A stretch of 64,000 bases of DNA from an uncultured Collinsella sp. (GCA_900549715.1 URPK01000002.1:124001-188000); one strand, 5' to 3'; shown: positions 50,578-59,807, counted from the stretch's first letter. The notes: generated from the sequence alone by a model not told the origin. Program-made: numbers and translations.

Positions 50578-50676
50578 AAAACGCCCCTAAGCAAGCAAGG
50601 TGACGTGAAAGAGGAGGGCATTGACCTTTTGGTCATGCCCGACGATTGAACGTCAGATTGCCGCTTAGGGGCGTTT
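50578..50676 (-). terminator. Long nested hairpin after proB (terminator or structured RNA)
   Basis: The outer stem AAACGCCCCTAAGC/GCTTAGGGGCGTTT (14 bp) encloses GACGT/ACGTC and an inner GGGCATTGACC/GGTCATGCCC hairpin. On the minus strand it ends 14 bp beyond the proB stop, with GTTTTCG after the outer stem. Confidence 0.6.
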
Positions 50677-50690
50677 GCAGCGTCAATTGG

Positions 50691-51818
50691 TTAGGCAAAG
50701 ACGATCAGATTATCTCGATGGATCGCGGGCTTCTCGGCCAGATCTGCCAGCAGGCGGTTGCTGGCAATCTGGTCCTGACGGCGGCCGGCGGCAAGCTCCA
50801 GCACGTCCGAATCGGCCTCGGCGATACCGCGGGCGACGACCATACCGCTCGGGTCGCACACGTCGAGCACATCGCCCTCGGAAAACACGCCATCGACCTC
50901 GCGAATACCCACCGCAAGCAAGGAAGAGCCACGGCTTACCAGCGCCTTCGCAGCACCATCATCGACCGTCACCGAGCCATGTGCCTTGTCACCCAGCGCG
51001 ATCCACAGCTTGCGCGGCGCGATGTCCAGGCGCTCAGCTGGCGGATCGAACAGCGTACCCACGCTCTCGCCGCGGGCCAGACGCACAAGCGCATCGGGCT
51101 CCTCGCCCGAGCAAATCACGCTTTGAATGCCCGCCGTCATCAGAATGCGGCTCGCGCGAATCTTGGTGATCATGCCGCCCGTGCCCACCGATGTGGAAGA
51201 ATCGCCCGCCGAGGCGATAATCTTGGCATCGATCTTATGCACAACCGGGACGAACTCGGCCGTGGGGTCCTCGTGCGGATTGGCGGTGTAGAGGCCATCG
51301 ATGTCCGAGAGCGTCACGCACAGATCGGCGGAAACCAGACAGCTCACAAGCGCCGCCAGCGTGTCGTTGTCGCCAAACTTGATCTCGTCGACGGTAACGG
51401 TATCGTTCTCGTTGACAACAGGCACCACGCCAAGCTCCACCAGGCGCAGCAGGGCGTCGCGTGCGTGCAGGTAGGACGTGCGGCGGGCCGTATCGTGGCG
51501 CGTGAGTAGCACGAGCGAGGTGAGCAGATCCCGTGCATGGAACTCCTCGTCGTAGGCCGACGAGATGATGCACTGACCAGCCGAGGCGCACGCCTGCAGG
51601 CTCGGCAGGTCACCGACCGGCTTGTGGTCGAAGCCCAGCACGGGATAGCCACAGGCGATAGCGCCCGAGCTCACCACGACCAGGCGCCAGCCAAGCTCGC
51701 GCAGCGCTGCGGCCTGATCGGCAAGCCCGCCGATAAAGGCGCGGTTGACCTTGCCGTCGGCGCCCACCACCGTAGACGAACCGATCTTTACCACCATCGT
51801 TTTATAAGAAGTCGTCAT
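50691..51818 (-). CDS. proB: Glutamate 5-kinase
   Basis: The 375-residue protein starts TMVVKIGSSTVV (amino-acid kinase phosphate site), has VLLTRHDTARRTSYLHARD, VPVVNENDTVTVDEIKFGDN, LSDIDGLYTANP and TGGMITKIRASR, and ends in a PUA domain. It phosphorylates glutamate, the feedback-controlled first step of proline synthesis. The ATG has no clear Shine-Dalgarno site; it is 79 bp below pncB in the same direction. Confidence 0.94.
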   Translation of the reverse strand: MTTSYKTMVVKIGSSTVVGADGKVNRAFIGGLADQAAALRELGWRLVVVSSGAIACGYPVLGFDHKPVGDLPSLQACASAGQCIISSAYDEEFHARDLLTSLVLLTRHDTARRTSYLHARDALLRLVELGVVPVVNENDTVTVDEIKFGDNDTLAALVSCLVSADLCVTLSDIDGLYTANPHEDPTAEFVPVVHKIDAKIIASAGDSSTSVGTGGMITKIRASRILMTAGIQSVICSGEEPDALVRLARGESVGTLFDPPAERLDIAPRKLWIALGDKAHGSVTVDDGAAKALVSRGSSLLAVGIREVDGVFSEGDVLDVCDPSGMVVARGIAEADSDVLELAAGRRQDQIASNRLLADLAEKPAIHRDNLIVFA

Positions 51819-51897
51819 ACGTCAAACCAATCGAATGTTCAGCGAACGGCCGAGCTGGCGGCCAAGGAAGCGTGGCTCGCCCCTACCGCCCAAGGAA

Positions 51898-53403
51898 TTA
51901 GTGAGCCCAGGGAAAGGCAGAAGCCGCGGCCATGTTCTTGCGCACAAGCTCGTCGCGCACCTGTGCCAAGCCCTGCTCCATGCCCACCACATAAGTCTGC
52001 GGGTACAGGAAGCGCTTGTAGACCGGATCCAGATGGTCCAGTGCCCAGGTGCAACGCTCGCGTGCGTCCTCAATGCTCTCGCGCGGGGCAACGGCGCTGC
52101 CATCGCGCACGATCGGCGCCAGCAGCTCGCGATACTCGAGCTCGGACACATCGGTCACCAGCGCAGCATCGTTCACGGCCACGAGGGTATTACCGCGCGC
52201 GGCGCCCTCCCCAGACAGATGATCCTCGTCATAGATCATGTCGCAGATCGGGCCGCCAAAGCCGTCGTAATAACGGCGCACGCGCTGCACACCCGGGATC
52301 GTGCGCTTGTAGGGCTGCTCGGAGAGCTTAACCACCGGCGTCCACGGATCCGTCTCGCTCGCACGGCGGGCGGAAAGCTTATACACACCGCCAAGCGCCG
52401 GCTGGTCGTAGCAGGTCGCGAGCTTGGTACCCACACCAAAGCTATCGATGGGCGCACCCTGATCGAGCAGCGACTGAATCGTGTACTCGTCCAGATCGTT
52501 GGAAACCGAGATCCCTACATAGGGCAGGCCCTCGGCATCAAAACGGCCACGCACATATTTGGAGAGCTTGGCGAGGTCGCCCGAGTCGATGCGAATAGCC
52601 GACAGGCGCTCGCCCACCGCCTCCATCTCCTTGGCAACCGTAATGGCATGCTCGCAGCCCTCGCGCACATCGTAGGTGTCGATGAGCAGCGTACAGTTCT
52701 TGGGGCTCGACTTGGCAAAGGCACGGAAGGCCTCGAGCTCGGAATCGAAGCTCATCACCCAGCTGTGCGCATGCGTGCCAAAGACGGGAATACCGTAGCG
52801 GCGGCCGGCGAGCACATTGGACGTAGAGGAACAGCCGGCAACGTAGCTCGCGCGCGCGACGGCCAGGCCGCCATCGGGACCCTGGGCGCGGCGCAGGCCA
52901 AACTCGGCCACGGGACGGCCGTCCGCCGCCAGCACCACGCGCGCCGTCTTGGTGGCGACAAGCGTCTGGAAGCCGACGATGTTGAGCAGCGCCGTCTCGA
53001 GCAGCTGGCACTCCAGCGCGGGGCCGGTAACGCGCACCATGGGCTCGCGCGGAAAGACGAGCTCGCCCTCGGGCACGGCGTCAATGTTCACATGCGCGCG
53101 GAAGTTGCGCAGGTAGTCGAGGAATGCGGGCTTAAACATCGAGCCGCCGGCCGGAGCCTGGAGCGAAGCTAGATAGTCGATGTCCTCGGGCGTAAAGCGC
53201 AGGTTCTCGACAAGCTCGGGCAGCTCGGCGGTGCCGCACATGACGGCATACGCGTTGCCGAAGGGATGGTCGCGGTAAAACGCCGCAAAGCAACCCTGCT
53301 CATTGGCCTTGCCGCTCTCCCACAGGCCCTGGGCCATAGTGAGTTCGTACAGATCAGTGAGCATTGCAATGTCGGTGGGATGCGAGATGTCGGTCAAAGC
53401 CAT
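51898..53403 (-). CDS. pncB: Nicotinate phosphoribosyltransferase
   Basis: The 501-residue protein shows MLTDLYELTMAQGLWESG, VFGTHAHSWVMSF (phosphorylatable His), LLIDTYDVREGCEHAI, AIRIDSGDLAKLSK and GVGTKLATC, the ordered signatures of NAPRTase. It makes nicotinate mononucleotide from nicotinic acid, PRPP and ATP, salvaging NAD precursors. A GAAAGGT site precedes the ATG. The window has no nadA/nadC. Confidence 0.93.
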   Translation of the reverse strand: MALTDISHPTDIAMLTDLYELTMAQGLWESGKANEQGCFAAFYRDHPFGNAYAVMCGTAELPELVENLRFTPEDIDYLASLQAPAGGSMFKPAFLDYLRNFRAHVNIDAVPEGELVFPREPMVRVTGPALECQLLETALLNIVGFQTLVATKTARVVLAADGRPVAEFGLRRAQGPDGGLAVARASYVAGCSSTSNVLAGRRYGIPVFGTHAHSWVMSFDSELEAFRAFAKSSPKNCTLLIDTYDVREGCEHAITVAKEMEAVGERLSAIRIDSGDLAKLSKYVRGRFDAEGLPYVGISVSNDLDEYTIQSLLDQGAPIDSFGVGTKLATCYDQPALGGVYKLSARRASETDPWTPVVKLSEQPYKRTIPGVQRVRRYYDGFGGPICDMIYDEDHLSGEGAARGNTLVAVNDAALVTDVSELEYRELLAPIVRDGSAVAPRESIEDARERCTWALDHLDPVYKRFLYPQTYVVGMEQGLAQVRDELVRKNMAAASAFPWAH

Positions 53404-53484
53404 GGGGCGACCTTTCGGATGCGTTGTGCAGAGGTTGAGGGTTGGCGAGGCGGGCGTGCGGGCATGGAGCCCAGCGCGAACAGG

Positions 53485-53943
53485 CTAAAGCAGGCCCATG
53501 CTGGTCAGGATCGTGTAGCCCATAAAGATGACAAACGCGATGAGGGCAAGGACAATGATGATTTTTTGAGCCGGCGCCATACCGGGGATCTCGTTCTCAC
53601 CCGCAGGCTCCTTGGAGGTAACCATGCGCTGGGCAAAGCTCATCTCGTCACGGCTCGGCTTGGGATCGACGGACTTGGGACGAGCGGCCTTTTTAGGCTG
53701 AGGTTTGGGCGCGGCAGGTGCAGGCTTCGCAGCAGCGGGCTTGGGTGCGGGCGCGGGCTTGGGCTCGGATGCAACCTTCGCAGCGGCCTCCTCGGCCTTC
53801 TCGCGCTCGGCACGCAGGGCGGCCAACTCCTCACGCTCGCGGCGTGCCTCTTCCTGGGCCTCGCGACGAGCTTTCTCGGCGCGGAGCTCTTCCAACTCGG
53901 CGCGTTCCTCGGCAGACAGTGGTTGGGACTCAAGCTCGGCCAT
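53485..53943 (-). CDS. Small coiled-coil protein with C-terminal membrane anchor
   Basis: The ATG at 53943 follows AAAGGG; 152 residues. Residues ~10-60 form a heptad-rich Glu/Arg/Ala coiled coil (AEELEELRAEKARREAQE type), ~60-100 a Pro/Ala/Lys linker, and the C-terminus a single membrane helix (KIIIVLALIAFVIFMGYTIL), a tail-anchored layout. No family is recognised. The tRNA-Ala gene and its terminator lie just upstream. Confidence 0.75.
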   Translation of the reverse strand: MAELESQPLSAEERAELEELRAEKARREAQEEARREREELAALRAEREKAEEAAAKVASEPKPAPAPKPAAAKPAPAAPKPQPKKAARPKSVDPKPSRDEMSFAQRMVTSKEPAGENEIPGMAPAQKIIIVLALIAFVIFMGYTILTSMGLL

Positions 53944-53960
53944 GGTACAGCCCTTTCTTT

Positions 53961-53993
53961 TAAAAAAAGCCGCCGACACAATGTCAGCGGCTT
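53961..53993 (-). terminator. Terminator of tRNA-Ala
   Basis: On the minus strand AAGCCGCTGACA/TGTCGGCGGCTT is followed by seven T, 14 bp beyond the tRNA. Confidence 0.9.
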
Positions 53994-54007
53994 ATCAAAT
54001 CCAAGGG

Positions 54008-54080
54008 TGGAGACGAAGGGAGTCGAACCCTCGGCCTCTGCCATGCGACGGCAGCGCTCTCCCAACTGAGCTACGTCCCC
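54008..54080 (-). tRNA. tRNA-Ala (anticodon CGC)
   Basis: A full cloverleaf is seen: acceptor GGGGACG/CGTCTCC with one G-U, D arm GCTC...GAGC, anticodon stem CTGCC/GGCAG with loop GTCGCAT, T arm GAGGG-TTCGACT-CCCTT. CCA is not encoded. Confidence 0.95.
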
Positions 54081-54231
54081 AGGACAAGTCGATATTTTAC
54101 CTACGGCTCGCCAACTGTCAACGCCCAATAACCAGTCTTTTTGGGGCGTGGCTATTTTGACAACTTTTCGAGCAGGCGATCCTCTCGATGATTTTTTAAT
54201 CCCCGTCCCAGAAAAATCATCGGCGAATGTG

Positions 54232-55170
54232 CTACTTTGCGCTGGTGAGGACACCGGTGGTATCGAACGCCGGGGTAAAGCTCTCGTCTACCGCGCCGCC
54301 TTCTTGCCAAAACATCGTCGTAAAGCCCAGGTCGTCGGCATGGTCGAGCACCTGCTCGTACTCCTCGCGCGTCACGGCGCGCGCCAGGTCGCCGCCTTGT
54401 TCGCGCATGAGGGCATTGGGCGTGTACTGGTTCATGACCGAGATCGGCACGTCGCCCACCGTCTGCCACACCAGGTCCAACACGCGGCACGAATCGTCCG
54501 CATGCCCCGGCAGCACCAGATGACGCACGATTATGCCGCGCCTCATGAGCCCGTCCTCGTCTACCAGCTCTCCCCCGCGGCGCTCAATCTCGCGCGCCAT
54601 CTGGGCCAGACCCGACACGGCCACGCGCGGGTAGTCCTTAATATGAGAAAGCGACTGAGCAAGCCCGGCATCGGCATATTTAAAGTCCGTAAGCCACACG
54701 TCGACCAGGTCGCCCAGCGCCGCCACGGCACTCGCGCGCTCGTAACCACTCGTGTTGTAGACAATTGGGATGACCAACCCGCGCGTCCGTGCCGCGGCAA
54801 TCGCGGCAGGCAACAGGTGCGCATAGTGCGTCGCCGTCACCAGGTTGATGTTATTGGCGCCCTGGTCCTGCAGCTCCAGCATAATCTCGACCAAACGCTC
54901 GGGCAAAATCTCAAGACCGAAATTGCCCGTCGAGATCTCGTGGTTTTGGCAGTAGATACATTTGAGCGAACAGCCGCTAAAGAAAATCGTACCCGAGCCG
55001 GCCTCGCCCGAAATGGGCGGCTCCTCCCACATATGGAGCGCCGCGCGGGCGACCTTAAGCGTGTTGTCGGCGCCGCACACGCCACGCGCGCCCTCGTCGC
55101 GCGCCGCACCGCAACGGCGCGGACACAAATGGCAGGCGGGCGAAAAAAGTTCGGTCAACGACGTCGGCAT
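54232..55170 (-). CDS. pflX: Radical SAM protein, PflX-like (pyruvate formate-lyase activase family)
   Basis: The ATG at 55170 has GGAG nine bases upstream and is preferred to TTG 55185; 312 residues. The N-terminal PACHLCPRRCGAARDEG gives extra Fe-S-type cysteines, and FFSGCSLKCIYCQNHEIS carries the CxxxCxxC radical SAM cluster site. The rest, with LVTATHYAHLLPAAI and LVDVWLTDFKY, matches the COG1313/PflX group. The target is unknown; it is presumably a glycyl-radical-like activase or modifying enzyme in an anaerobe. Confidence 0.82.
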   Translation of the reverse strand: MPTSLTELFSPACHLCPRRCGAARDEGARGVCGADNTLKVARAALHMWEEPPISGEAGSGTIFFSGCSLKCIYCQNHEISTGNFGLEILPERLVEIMLELQDQGANNINLVTATHYAHLLPAAIAAARTRGLVIPIVYNTSGYERASAVAALGDLVDVWLTDFKYADAGLAQSLSHIKDYPRVAVSGLAQMAREIERRGGELVDEDGLMRRGIIVRHLVLPGHADDSCRVLDLVWQTVGDVPISVMNQYTPNALMREQGGDLARAVTREEYEQVLDHADDLGFTTMFWQEGGAVDESFTPAFDTTGVLTSAK

Positions 55171-55695
55171 AAAAACATGCTCCAAAACAATGATTCAGCA
55201 GCTCAAACGTAAAGGGACCAACCGCACAGACGGCTCGAGCCCAAGGCGCCGTAATCGTCCGACACGATTTTTGTAATGTCAAGACTGGAATCGATAAAGT
55301 GCCGCTTTATGATGTAGGTATTCCGCCCCCCGCGGAGCAACTGGGTGAACCGTCGCGTTTATTTAGGGAGCCCACACAGTCGTACCTAGTACAGGTATCC
55401 TTCGTTGTTAAGGACGCTGGAACGGTCGATGAGGGCACCCACCTGTTTTAGGTGGGTTCATTTTCGTAACGTGGGGGGTGGTTTTCTTTTGCCGAAAATC
55501 ACCATTACAGTCCATATGGATTCCCGCCGGCATCCCGACAAGCCATCGACAACATCCCAATATCTGGTAAGCGCGTGATTATCGCTACGTGCAATTACAT
55601 GCACCCCCCTTGGTCGAGTATTATGGTTCGGCTATGCCCTTTGCGCATGGCGTTCTTCTGACCTTTTCCTTCGACGCTTGGCGGTTTTTAGATTC
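55171..55695. other. Intergenic region holding a 6S RNA candidate
   Basis: No protein gene is seen in 525 bp. The middle part (55320-55490) folds like 6S RNA; TATGAT at 55308-55313 is a likely -10 box for it. Confidence 0.7.
55320..55490 (+). ncRNA. ssrS: 6S RNA candidate (ssrS)
   Basis: The ends can pair over 12 bp (CCGCCCCCCGCG at 55323-55334 with CGTGGGGGGTGG at 55470-55481), and GGTTTTCTTTT follows as a U-tract. Inside lie an ACCCACCT-GTTTT-AGGTGGGT hairpin (from 55438) and a long unpaired-looking centre, giving a ~170-nt rod with a bulge, the 6S shape. 6S RNA binds the sigma-70 holoenzyme in place of promoter DNA during slow growth. Identification rests on fold, length and resemblance of the 3' hairpin; a covariance search would settle it. 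Confidence 0.6.
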
Positions 55696-56895
55696 ATGGC
55701 TTCATCCCCGAGCTACATACCGTACCTATGCGTGGCAGCGGCGGCCTTTATCACGACCTTCCTCGCGGTGCCCCTGGTCAAGCGCTTGGCAATTAAGCTC
55801 GACGCCGTCGACTATCCTTCTAAGCGCCGCATCAACACCAAGCCCATCCCGCGTTTGGGCGGAACGGCGGTGTTTTTGGGCCTGGTCGTTGCCTGCATTG
55901 TGCAAATCCTAGGCACCTGGCACCTAGGCTGGCCGCCCGTCCTGGTACCGCACCCGCGCCTTCACATTAGCTATCCCATGTTGGCGCTCTCCTTTACCGT
56001 CATCTTTGCGACCGGCGCTATCGACGACGTCTATCAGCTCAAGCCCAAACAAAAACTGGCCGGTCAGGTACTCGCCGCGCTCATCGCCTGTATCGGCGGC
56101 TTGCGGATCGGCGTCATCGTCAACCCGTTTGCCCCCGGCGAAATCATGCTCGGATGGCTCGCCTACCCCATCACCGTGATCTATCTGGTGGCATTCACCA
56201 ACATCATTAACCTCATCGACGGCCTCGACGGCTTGGCCACGGGCATCTGCGGCATCGCGTCGTTCACCATGTTTTCGATGGCCGTTCTCTCGGGCCGCAT
56301 CGACGCCGCCGCGCTCTCTATTGCGCTCTTTGGCGCTTGCCTGGCCTTTTTGCGCTACAACTTCAACCCCGCAAGCATCTTCTTGGGCGACTCGGGATCG
56401 CTGCTTCTGGGCTTTGCGCTGGGCTCCATCTCGCTGCTCAACGTGAGCCGCACCGCCGCGCTCACCTCGCTTATCATCCCGCTCATCGTTGCCGGCGTGC
56501 CCATCATCGACACGTTTAGCGCCATCGTGCGCCGCAAGCGCGCCCACATTAGCATTGGGCAGGCCGACAAGGGCCACATCCACCACCGCCTGATCCAAGA
56601 AGGCTATAACCAAAAACAGGCTGTGCTGCTCATCTATGCCTGGTGCATCATGCTTTCGGCCGGCGCCGCCGCGATCAACCAGGTCGAGGTACCCATGCGC
56701 GTGCTCATCTTTACCGTGCTCGCCATTGGCTCGGCGGCCTTTGCCAAGCATCTACATCTGTTTGAGCCCGTGCTGCGCCACCATTACAACAAGCGCACGC
56801 ACGAGGACGAGCTCGTCACCCCCGACGACCCCGCCTTTAAGCAGGAGGAGCAGGCAGCCGAGGAACGTAAGGAAGAGCGCCACCACAAGCGCTAG
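55696..56895 (+). CDS. Undecaprenyl-phosphate GlcNAc-1-phosphate transferase (WecA/TagO family)
   Basis: The ATG at 55696 gives 399 residues; the Shine-Dalgarno site is poor. About ten or eleven membrane helices and the family motifs are present: TGAIDDVYQLKPKQKLAG, NLIDGLDGLATG, FLGDSGSLLLGF and GHIHHRLIQEG. The enzyme transfers a sugar-1-phosphate (usually GlcNAc-1-P) to undecaprenyl phosphate, starting teichoic acid, O-antigen-like or arabinogalactan-type polymers. A charged His/Lys tail ends it. It could prime the glycan made by the cluster at 11-20 kb. Confidence 0.9.
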   Translation: MASSPSYIPYLCVAAAAFITTFLAVPLVKRLAIKLDAVDYPSKRRINTKPIPRLGGTAVFLGLVVACIVQILGTWHLGWPPVLVPHPRLHISYPMLALSFTVIFATGAIDDVYQLKPKQKLAGQVLAALIACIGGLRIGVIVNPFAPGEIMLGWLAYPITVIYLVAFTNIINLIDGLDGLATGICGIASFTMFSMAVLSGRIDAAALSIALFGACLAFLRYNFNPASIFLGDSGSLLLGFALGSISLLNVSRTAALTSLIIPLIVAGVPIIDTFSAIVRRKRAHISIGQADKGHIHHRLIQEGYNQKQAVLLIYAWCIMLSAGAAAINQVEVPMRVLIFTVLAIGSAAFAKHLHLFEPVLRHHYNKRTHEDELVTPDDPAFKQEEQAAEERKEERHHKR

Positions 56896-57054
56896 AACAA
56901 GCTGCCGAGGATATGCCAAGGCACCGCTGGCCAAACGCAGCCACGCCGCATCCATAGCGCAAGCCTCCCCACGCCAGCCCCTCACCTACTTACGCCCCGC
57001 CTCTCTAATAAACACGCTATCATCTTGACCCATGAACATACGTTAGGAGCAATC

Positions 57055-58104
57055 ATGCCAAACGAGAACAGCTACGAAGTCGCGCTGCAAAAGAGCAACG
57101 CCATTCGCGAGGGCCTGGCCAAGACGCCCGAGAAGTTCACCATGCTCACCGGCGACCGCCCCACCGGACGCTTGCACCTGGGTCACTACTTCGGCACCCT
57201 CAAGGGCCGTGTTGAACTGCAGAACATGGGCGCCAAGACCAACGTGCTCATCGCCGACTACCAAGTCATCACTGACCGCGACACGACCGAGCACATCCAG
57301 GACAACGTGTACAACATGGTCATGGACTACCTTGCCTGCGGCATCGACCCCGACAAGACCATGATCTACGCGCACTCCGCCGTGCCCGCCGCCAACCAGC
57401 TCATGCTGCCGTTCCTGTCGCTGGTCTCAGAGGCCGAGCTGGCGCGCAACCCCACGGTAAAGGCCGAGATGGAGGCCTCGGGCCACGAGCTCACCGGCCT
57501 TCTGCTCACCTACCCGGTGCACCAGGCCTGCGACATCCTGTTCTGCAAGGGCAACGTGGTGCCCGTCGGTCGCGACCAGCTGCCGCACATCGAGCTCACC
57601 CGCACCATCGCCCGCCGCTTTAACAACCGCTACGGCAAGGTGTTCCCCGAGGTCGACGCACTGCTGTCCGAGACCCCGCTGCTGCCGGGCTTGGACGGTC
57701 GCAAGATGAGCAAGAGCTACGGTAACGCCATCAACATCTCGATGACCGCCGAGGAGACGGCCAAGCGCATCAAGAAGAGCCAGACCGACTCCGAGCGCAT
57801 GATCACGTTCGATCCCGAGAACCGCCCCGGCGTGTCCGGCCTGCTTTCAACCGCCGCCATCTGCACCGGCCGTTCCGAGGTCGAGATTGCCGAGGAGATT
57901 GGCATGGGCGGCTCCGGCCAGCTCAAGAAGTACGTGACCGAGGCCGTCAACGAGTACTTCGCGCCGATCCGCGAGCGTCGTCAGCGCTATGAGAACGATC
58001 TGGACTATGTGAAGGACGTGCTGCACGAGGGCAACCGTCGCGCCAACGAGATTGCCGAGCAGACCCTGGCCGAGGTTCAGGACGCCATGGGCATGGTGTA
58101 CTAG
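57055..58104 (+). CDS. trpS: Tryptophanyl-tRNA synthetase
   Basis: The ATG has AGGAG six bases upstream; 349 residues. GDRPTGRLHLGHYFGTL holds the HIGH-type motif and GRKMSKSYGN the KMSKS loop (about 217). It is the compact class Ic enzyme charging tRNA-Trp. It is monocistronic. Confidence 0.96.
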   Translation: MPNENSYEVALQKSNAIREGLAKTPEKFTMLTGDRPTGRLHLGHYFGTLKGRVELQNMGAKTNVLIADYQVITDRDTTEHIQDNVYNMVMDYLACGIDPDKTMIYAHSAVPAANQLMLPFLSLVSEAELARNPTVKAEMEASGHELTGLLLTYPVHQACDILFCKGNVVPVGRDQLPHIELTRTIARRFNNRYGKVFPEVDALLSETPLLPGLDGRKMSKSYGNAINISMTAEETAKRIKKSQTDSERMITFDPENRPGVSGLLSTAAICTGRSEVEIAEEIGMGGSGQLKKYVTEAVNEYFAPIRERRQRYENDLDYVKDVLHEGNRRANEIAEQTLAEVQDAMGMVY

Positions 58105-58157
58105 GCAAAGCGCCTTCGCACAACATAAACGGTGAGATTAGATTTCTCCCCGAAACA

Positions 58158-58199
58158 GGAACAGGCCCGCTGGCAGTTAGTTGCCAGCGGGCCTGTTCC
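58158..58199 (+). terminator. Perfect 18-bp hairpin after trpS
   Basis: Arms GGAACAGGCCCGCTGGCA and its complement surround a 6-nt loop 53 bp past the stop. No T-run follows. It may be a terminator remnant or a Rho/RNase barrier. Confidence 0.65.
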
Positions 58200-58375
58200 C
58201 GAAGTACACCGTTGAATCGCACAGAGGGGAGGAATGCGAATCAAACTCAACAGGGCAGGCTTTTTCATCGCCTATTGCCTGCTCCGTTGCTGAAACCAAT
58301 ATAGTTCACCTTGGTTTACTTTGCAGCGTCAATAAGCGCCGCCATAGCTTCTCCATAAGTTAGCTCTGGTAAACT

Positions 58376-58416
58376 AAAACCACCACAAAGGGGACAGCCA
58401 CCTTTGAGGTGGTTTT
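58376..58416 (-). terminator. Dispersed palindromic terminator, copy 3 (after MGMT-like gene)
   Basis: It is the same palindrome with a GACAGCCA loop and a few stem changes, 16 bp beyond the stop of the minus-strand gene. Confidence 0.75.
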
Positions 58417-58432
58417 GGCCACGGCAGAGCTG

Positions 58433-58753
58433 TTAGAGTCCGGCAGGCCAGCGACAGGCGCCCAGATTGACGTGCATGGGATCGGCAAACGTCACACCCT
58501 CCCCTAGCAAAAGCTCACGTTGAGCATCGGAGCCGCCAAACGCAAAGCCCTCGCAAATGCGGCCATCGGCAAACACCACACGATGGCAGGGAATCTGACC
58601 AGGGCGCGGATTGCTGTGTAGCGCATAGCCCACATAGCGCGCGCTTCGTGGGCGACCGGCGAGCAGCGCCACCTGACCGTAGGTGGCAACCATCCCCTCG
58701 GGAATCTGCTCGACTACCTCGTACACCCGCTCAAAAAAGCCCTCAGACGCCAT
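58433..58753 (-). CDS. MGMT-family DNA alkyltransferase domain protein
   Basis: The 106-residue protein is only the C-terminal DNA-binding/active domain of O6-methylguanine-DNA methyltransferase: IPEGMVATYGQVALLAGRP (helix-turn-helix), ARYVGYALHSNP (arginine finger region) and IPCHRVV with the acceptor Cys (about 54). Because Cys is kept, it is not a Cys-less alkyltransferase-like (ATL) protein. It either repairs alkylated guanine directly or flags it. It lies behind degV in the same direction. Confidence 0.85.
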   Translation of the reverse strand: MASEGFFERVYEVVEQIPEGMVATYGQVALLAGRPRSARYVGYALHSNPRPGQIPCHRVVFADGRICEGFAFGGSDAQRELLLGEGVTFADPMHVNLGACRWPAGL

Positions 58754-58781
58754 CGCATGCTCCTTTCAACCGAAACCAGCA

Positions 58782-58822
58782 TAAACCACCACAAAGGTGC
58801 CTGTCCCCTTTGTGGTGGTTTA
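58782..58822 (-). terminator. Dispersed palindromic terminator, copy 4 (after degV)
   Basis: It is in the opposite orientation (loop TGCCTGTCC on the plus strand), 11 bp past the degV stop. Confidence 0.75.
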
Positions 58823-58833
58823 TGGCAGGTGGG

Positions 58834-59688
58834 TTAGTTGGCGGGCTGGAAGAAGGCCACGGCTACGGCGCCGGGACCTACGTGGGTGCCGATGGTGGCG
58901 CCGATGGTGTGGACGGGCAGCTCGCCCTCGGTGTGGCCAGCCCACAGCGCCGCACTGTCCTCGATATACTTCTTGAGCACGGCGTCCGAAAGACCCGTAT
59001 AGCCCAGCGCCAGCGGCATGGAGAAGTCGACGCCGCCCGCCTTTTCGACCTTCTGGTTGAGCAGGTTACGGCCGTTCTTGGAACCGCGCGCCTTACCCAG
59101 CTGCACGATGAGACCGTCCTCGGCAGCCACGACCGGCTTCACGTTGAGCAGCGTGCCCACGGCGCCGGCCGCAGCAGACAGACGACCGCCGCGTACCAGG
59201 TACTCCAGCGTCTCAAGCAGGCCGATGACGACCACGCGGTCGCGCACGGCCTCGACAGCCGCCGCGATCTGGGACGCACTACGGCCCTCGTCTACCAGAC
59301 GCAGGGCATACTCGACCAGCACGCGCTCGCCCAGGGTGACGTTGTTGCTATCCACCACATACACGTCGCCGCCCGGCGCCTCGGCAAGTGCGGTACGGGC
59401 GCTCTGGTTGGTGCCCGAAAGCTTAGCGCCCACGGTAATAATTACGGCCTCGTCGCCAGCCTCACGAACCTCGGCGATAGCCTGCGAAAACGCGTACGGG
59501 TTGACCTGACCGGTCTTGGGCAGCTCATCACGCTCCACGAGCATCTCGTAAAAGCGTTGGTGATCGATGTCGACGCCATCCATGTACACATCGGTGCCAA
59601 AGGTGACGGACAGCGGCAGAACACGCAGAGCGGGGTGCTCCACCGGCGACATATCGCTTGCAGAATCGGTAATAATGCGAACGGACAT
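58834..59688 (-). CDS. DegV-family fatty-acid-binding protein
   Basis: The 284-residue protein starts SVRIITDSASDMS and has VLPLSVTFGTDVYMDG, ELPKTGQVNPYAF and IITVGAKLSGTNQSARTA, all DegV signatures with Ser/Thr contacts for a fatty acid carboxylate. DegV/FakB proteins present fatty acids to the FakA kinase for lipid synthesis; no fakA is in the window. It is monocistronic, separated from the MarR gene. Confidence 0.9.
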   Translation of the reverse strand: MSVRIITDSASDMSPVEHPALRVLPLSVTFGTDVYMDGVDIDHQRFYEMLVERDELPKTGQVNPYAFSQAIAEVREAGDEAVIITVGAKLSGTNQSARTALAEAPGGDVYVVDSNNVTLGERVLVEYALRLVDEGRSASQIAAAVEAVRDRVVVIGLLETLEYLVRGGRLSAAAGAVGTLLNVKPVVAAEDGLIVQLGKARGSKNGRNLLNQKVEKAGGVDFSMPLALGYTGLSDAVLKKYIEDSAALWAGHTEGELPVHTIGATIGTHVGPGAVAVAFFQPAN

Positions 59689-59807
59689 AACGAATCCTTT
59701 CTTGCGCGACTCTCGCGCAGGGAATTATGACAACAATGTCCCGGCACGGCGTGCGCGCTCAAACGGGACGATGCAGTTGTTGGCTGAACGCTAGCGCCAG
59801 CGCGGCT

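Larger units (their letters stand above)
58105..58432. other. Intergenic region after trpS
   Basis: No gene is seen in 328 bp. It contains the long hairpin at 58158-58199 and palindrome copy 3. Confidence 0.6.
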
